From positions 1 through 6,640 of the forward strand of contig JAUVET010000080.1 in NCBI GenBank assembly GCA_030594665.1: a stretch of DNA of 6,640 nucleotides, in the 5' to 3' direction. Shown here in pieces: positions 5,695 to 6,640 of the stretch. The first letter of the stretch is position 1, and each line of letters starts with the position of its first letter. A program made the translations under genes and the position numbers. Under the pieces are notes generated by a model. It was not told the DNA's origin and ran no database searches. It worked only from the letters and a program-made list of their open reading frames with translations. The stretch comes from Methanosarcinaceae archaeon. Its GTDB lineage: Archaea; Halobacteriota; Methanosarcinia; Methanosarcinales; Methanosarcinaceae.

Positions 5695-5709
5695 GTCCGA
5701 ACGTATCTT
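5688..5709 (+). repeat. att-like direct repeat, distal copy of the tRNA-Asp 3' end
   Basis: This is an exact 22-base copy of 3373-3394, with mismatching bases on both sides (c at 5687 against g at 3372, a at 5710 against t at 3395). No other part of a tRNA is present, so it is not a functional gene. It ends seven bases before the toxin stop codon. Confidence 0.75.
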
Positions 5710-5716
5710 AATGGCG

Positions 5717-6076
5717 TTAAATCATTTCTCCAATCTTGTTCAATATTTCCACAAATGTCAGTTCATTTGACGGATTTACGGAATCTCCTTCATGCACATG
5801 ATGGGGGAATGTATCAATATCGCGATGGTGAGGTGCATTATCCCACCTCGTTATCAGCCTTTTATCTTTATTTTGCCAGTGGTATGAGTAATCGATCTTG
5901 TGCAAACCCGAATTAACATATTCAAAAACATGAATTTCTGAATTATCCCTTAACTCGATTACGAATCTGATAAAACCCTTATCGACCCCGATGAATTCTC
6001 TGATAAGTCTAAAATTCTTGACTGATGGATGATTCTTTGCAACTCTCTTCAAGAAATCAAAATAATCGCTGATCAT
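5717..6076 (-). CDS. DUF6516 / TumE-type toxin of a toxin-antitoxin pair
   Basis: The 119-residue protein resembles the DUF6516 family, which includes toxins described as TumE-like. Typical features are VFEYV at 50-54, YSYHWQ at 63-68, the diagnostic RWDNAPHH (77-84), and FPHHVHEG (90-97). The closely spaced histidines and aspartate are the likely functional residues. Length is normal for the family. Its ATG overlaps the antitoxin stop codon in ATGA (6073-6076), implying translational coupling, with the antitoxin made first. Such toxins are thought to inhibit growth when unpaired, but the exact target is not shown here. The stop codon lies next to the distal tRNA-Asp repeat, so the module borders a recombination site. 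The T-rich stretch at 5671-5686 (minus strand) may end transcription. Confidence 0.8.
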   Translation of the reverse strand: MISDYFDFLKRVAKNHPSVKNFRLIREFIGVDKGFIRFVIELRDNSEIHVFEYVNSGLHKIDYSYHWQNKDKRLITRWDNAPHHRDIDTFPHHVHEGDSVNPSNELTFVEILNKIGEMI

Positions 6077-6360
6077 CCAATTGCCTCTATCAGCGCTTTT
6101 TTCTCATCCTTCAACTCAATATATATCTCTGTAGATGCTTTCCATTCAAGAAAGTCCATGTCATCTCCAAGAGTTCCATCCACATATTTTTTGTAGAACT
6201 CCTCACTTTTCATGCCATATTTTTTCTCAAAATATTTCAGGTTTTCATGAATATCATTTATTTTATGACTCATCTCTTCGATTTTGGATTTGAGAGTCCT
6301 GATTACAACATCCGTTAAGAAATCCGTCATAATTGCTGGGTTCTTAATTTCTGATGCCAT
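6073..6360 (-). CDS. Antitoxin partner of the DUF6516 toxin
   Basis: This small acidic, mostly helical protein has 95 residues from the preferred start. The N-terminal half is a likely coiled coil (KSKIEEMSHKINDIHENLKYFEKKYG). It is followed by a segment like MKSEEFYKKYVDGTLGDDMDFLEWKA, a pattern that recurs in small proteins encoded before toxins in archaea and cyanobacteria. It should bind and neutralise the toxin encoded next. I see no clear DNA-binding motif, unlike the HTH antitoxin TumA. The start at 6360 is chosen because aggtgat (minus strand, 6370-6364) sits three bases before it. An in-frame ATG at 6378 lies upstream of that site and close to the predicted transcription start, and would add only six residues. 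Confidence 0.75.
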   Translation of the reverse strand: MASEIKNPAIMTDFLTDVVIRTLKSKIEEMSHKINDIHENLKYFEKKYGMKSEEFYKKYVDGTLGDDMDFLEWKASTEIYIELKDEKKALIEAIG

Positions 6361-6390
6361 TATATCACCTATTTGCATAATATGGTACTA

Positions 6391-6408
6391 ATATTTATTT
6401 AACCCTTT
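6391..6408 (-). promoter_or_regulatory. Promoter of the toxin-antitoxin operon
   Basis: On the minus strand aagggttaaataaatat gives a TATA box (ttaaataaatat, 6402-6391). Transcription would start near 6370, just before or at the aggtgat ribosome binding site. This is why the antitoxin start at 6360 is preferred over 6378. Confidence 0.5.
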
Positions 6409-6430
6409 CTTGTAGGTATTTAGTGCGAGT

Positions 6431-6460
6431 AAATCCGAGCGTAACGAGGATTTTCTCGTT
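6431..6460. repeat. Palindromic element with two alternative hairpins
   Basis: aacgag/ctcgtt (6443-6448 with 6455-6460) forms a perfect 6-bp stem around gatttt. aaatcc/ggattt (6431-6436 with 6448-6453) forms a competing stem. The motif resembles small dispersed palindromes built on tccgag...cgagga. It lies upstream of the toxin-antitoxin promoter. Copies elsewhere cannot be checked here. Confidence 0.45.
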
Positions 6461-6479
6461 GTCTAGTTTTCTCAAATAT

Positions 6480-6519
6480 GTGCCCGACCCTAAAAAAGTA
6501 AGAAAATTAAGCGATCCCG
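6480..6519. repeat. tRNA-Arg 3' flank, second copy of the direct repeat
   Basis: This matches 5659-5694: gtgcccgaccc (6480-6490), an A-rich spacer, aaaattaagc (6503-6512), then gatcccg of the tRNA-Arg acceptor end. The two copies are in the same orientation and bracket the toxin-antitoxin operon at a distance of about 0.8 kb. Confidence 0.7.
6491..6508 (-). terminator. T-rich terminator of tRNA-Arg
   Basis: Read on the minus strand, aattttcttactttttta follows the tRNA-Arg 3' end within a few bases. T4 and T6 runs fit archaeal termination. Confidence 0.55.
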
Positions 6520-6586
6520 AAGGGATTCGAACCCTTGACCCTCGGGTTAGAAGCCCGATGCTATATCCTGGCTAAGCCACGGGACC
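6512..6586 (-). tRNA. tRNA-Arg (TCT)
   Basis: On the minus strand the 75-base gene has acceptor stem ggtcccg/cgggatc with one G-T pair and discriminator G (complement of 6512). The anticodon loop cttctaa gives TCT (complement of 6549-6551), closed by cgggc/acccg-type pairing. The T arm is aaggg/ccctt around ttcgaat. There is no intron and no encoded CCA. Its 3' flank is duplicated at 5659-5694. Confidence 0.94.
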
Positions 6587-6627
6587 GCGTAGGATGGTGT
6601 TTGCTGCGAGTGGAGTACGAAATAGAT

Positions 6628-6640
6628 GTTTATGCATAAA
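6628..6640 (-). promoter_or_regulatory. TATA box of tRNA-Arg
   Basis: On the minus strand tttatgcataaac (6640-6628) lies 42-54 bases before the tRNA 5' end, the same placement as for the other tRNA genes. Any BRE lies outside the window. Confidence 0.45.

Larger units (their letters stand above)
3373..5709 (+). mobile_element. Putative integrated island or cassette array at tRNA-Asp, without integrase
   Basis: About 2.3 kb lies between the two exact 22-bp repeats of the tRNA-Asp 3' end. It is clearly richer in AT than mat and the ATPase gene upstream. It carries an RNase III gene and a membrane protein gene, each with its own upstream region. A decayed internal copy of the repeat (4295-4314) divides it into two one-gene units. 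No integrase, replication or virion gene is visible, so it is either a deletion remnant or a unit moved by an integrase supplied elsewhere. Confidence 0.6.

Noticed and set aside
5688..5709. Second, truncated tRNA-Asp gene
   Set aside because: Only the last 16 tRNA bases are present, with no anticodon or D arm, so it is better read as an attachment-site copy.

Overview
The window looks like chromosomal DNA from a euryarchaeon, most likely a methanogen of the Methanosarcinales or a relative. This rests on an archaeal-type methionine adenosyltransferase, a tRNA-Tyr with a C1:G72 pair and an intron after position 37, tRNA genes without an encoded CCA, TATA/BRE-type promoters, T-rich terminators, and GGTGAT/GGAGAT ribosome binding sites. 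The exact genus cannot be read from the sequence.

Layout. 1-1410: a probably leaderless AAA ATPase of the DUF4143 type. 1411-1758: a gene-free stretch with two structured inverted repeats and the promoter of the next gene. 1759-2952: archaeal S-adenosylmethionine synthetase. 3099-3388: tRNA-Tyr(GTA) with a 40-nt intron, then tRNA-Asp(GTC). 3389-5709: an AT-rich block starting at the 3' end of tRNA-Asp. It carries a complete bacterial-type ribonuclease III and a five-span membrane protein of unknown function. 5717-6360, minus strand: a two-gene toxin-antitoxin operon (DUF6516/TumE-type toxin, small acidic antitoxin). 6512-6586, minus strand: tRNA-Arg(TCT).

The most interesting structure is at tRNA-Asp. 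Its last 16 bases plus 6 downstream bases (3373-3394) recur exactly at 5688-5709, and a decayed third copy lies just after the RNase III stop codon (4295-4314). The first and middle copies are also followed by matching hairpin-plus-T-run terminators. The result is att / one gene / att-like / one gene / att. This suggests one-gene cassettes stacked at a tRNA attachment site, with no integrase in the window. A second repeat (5659-5694 and 6480-6519) joins a copy of the tRNA-Arg 3' flank to the distal tRNA-Asp fragment, so the toxin-antitoxin module is also bracketed by repeats.

Methionine adenosyltransferase and the three tRNAs are core genes. The ATPase, RNase III, membrane protein and toxin-antitoxin pair are accessory genes gathered around the tRNA genes. 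Nothing in the sequence shows that the two island genes act together: each has its own upstream region and a terminator separates them.
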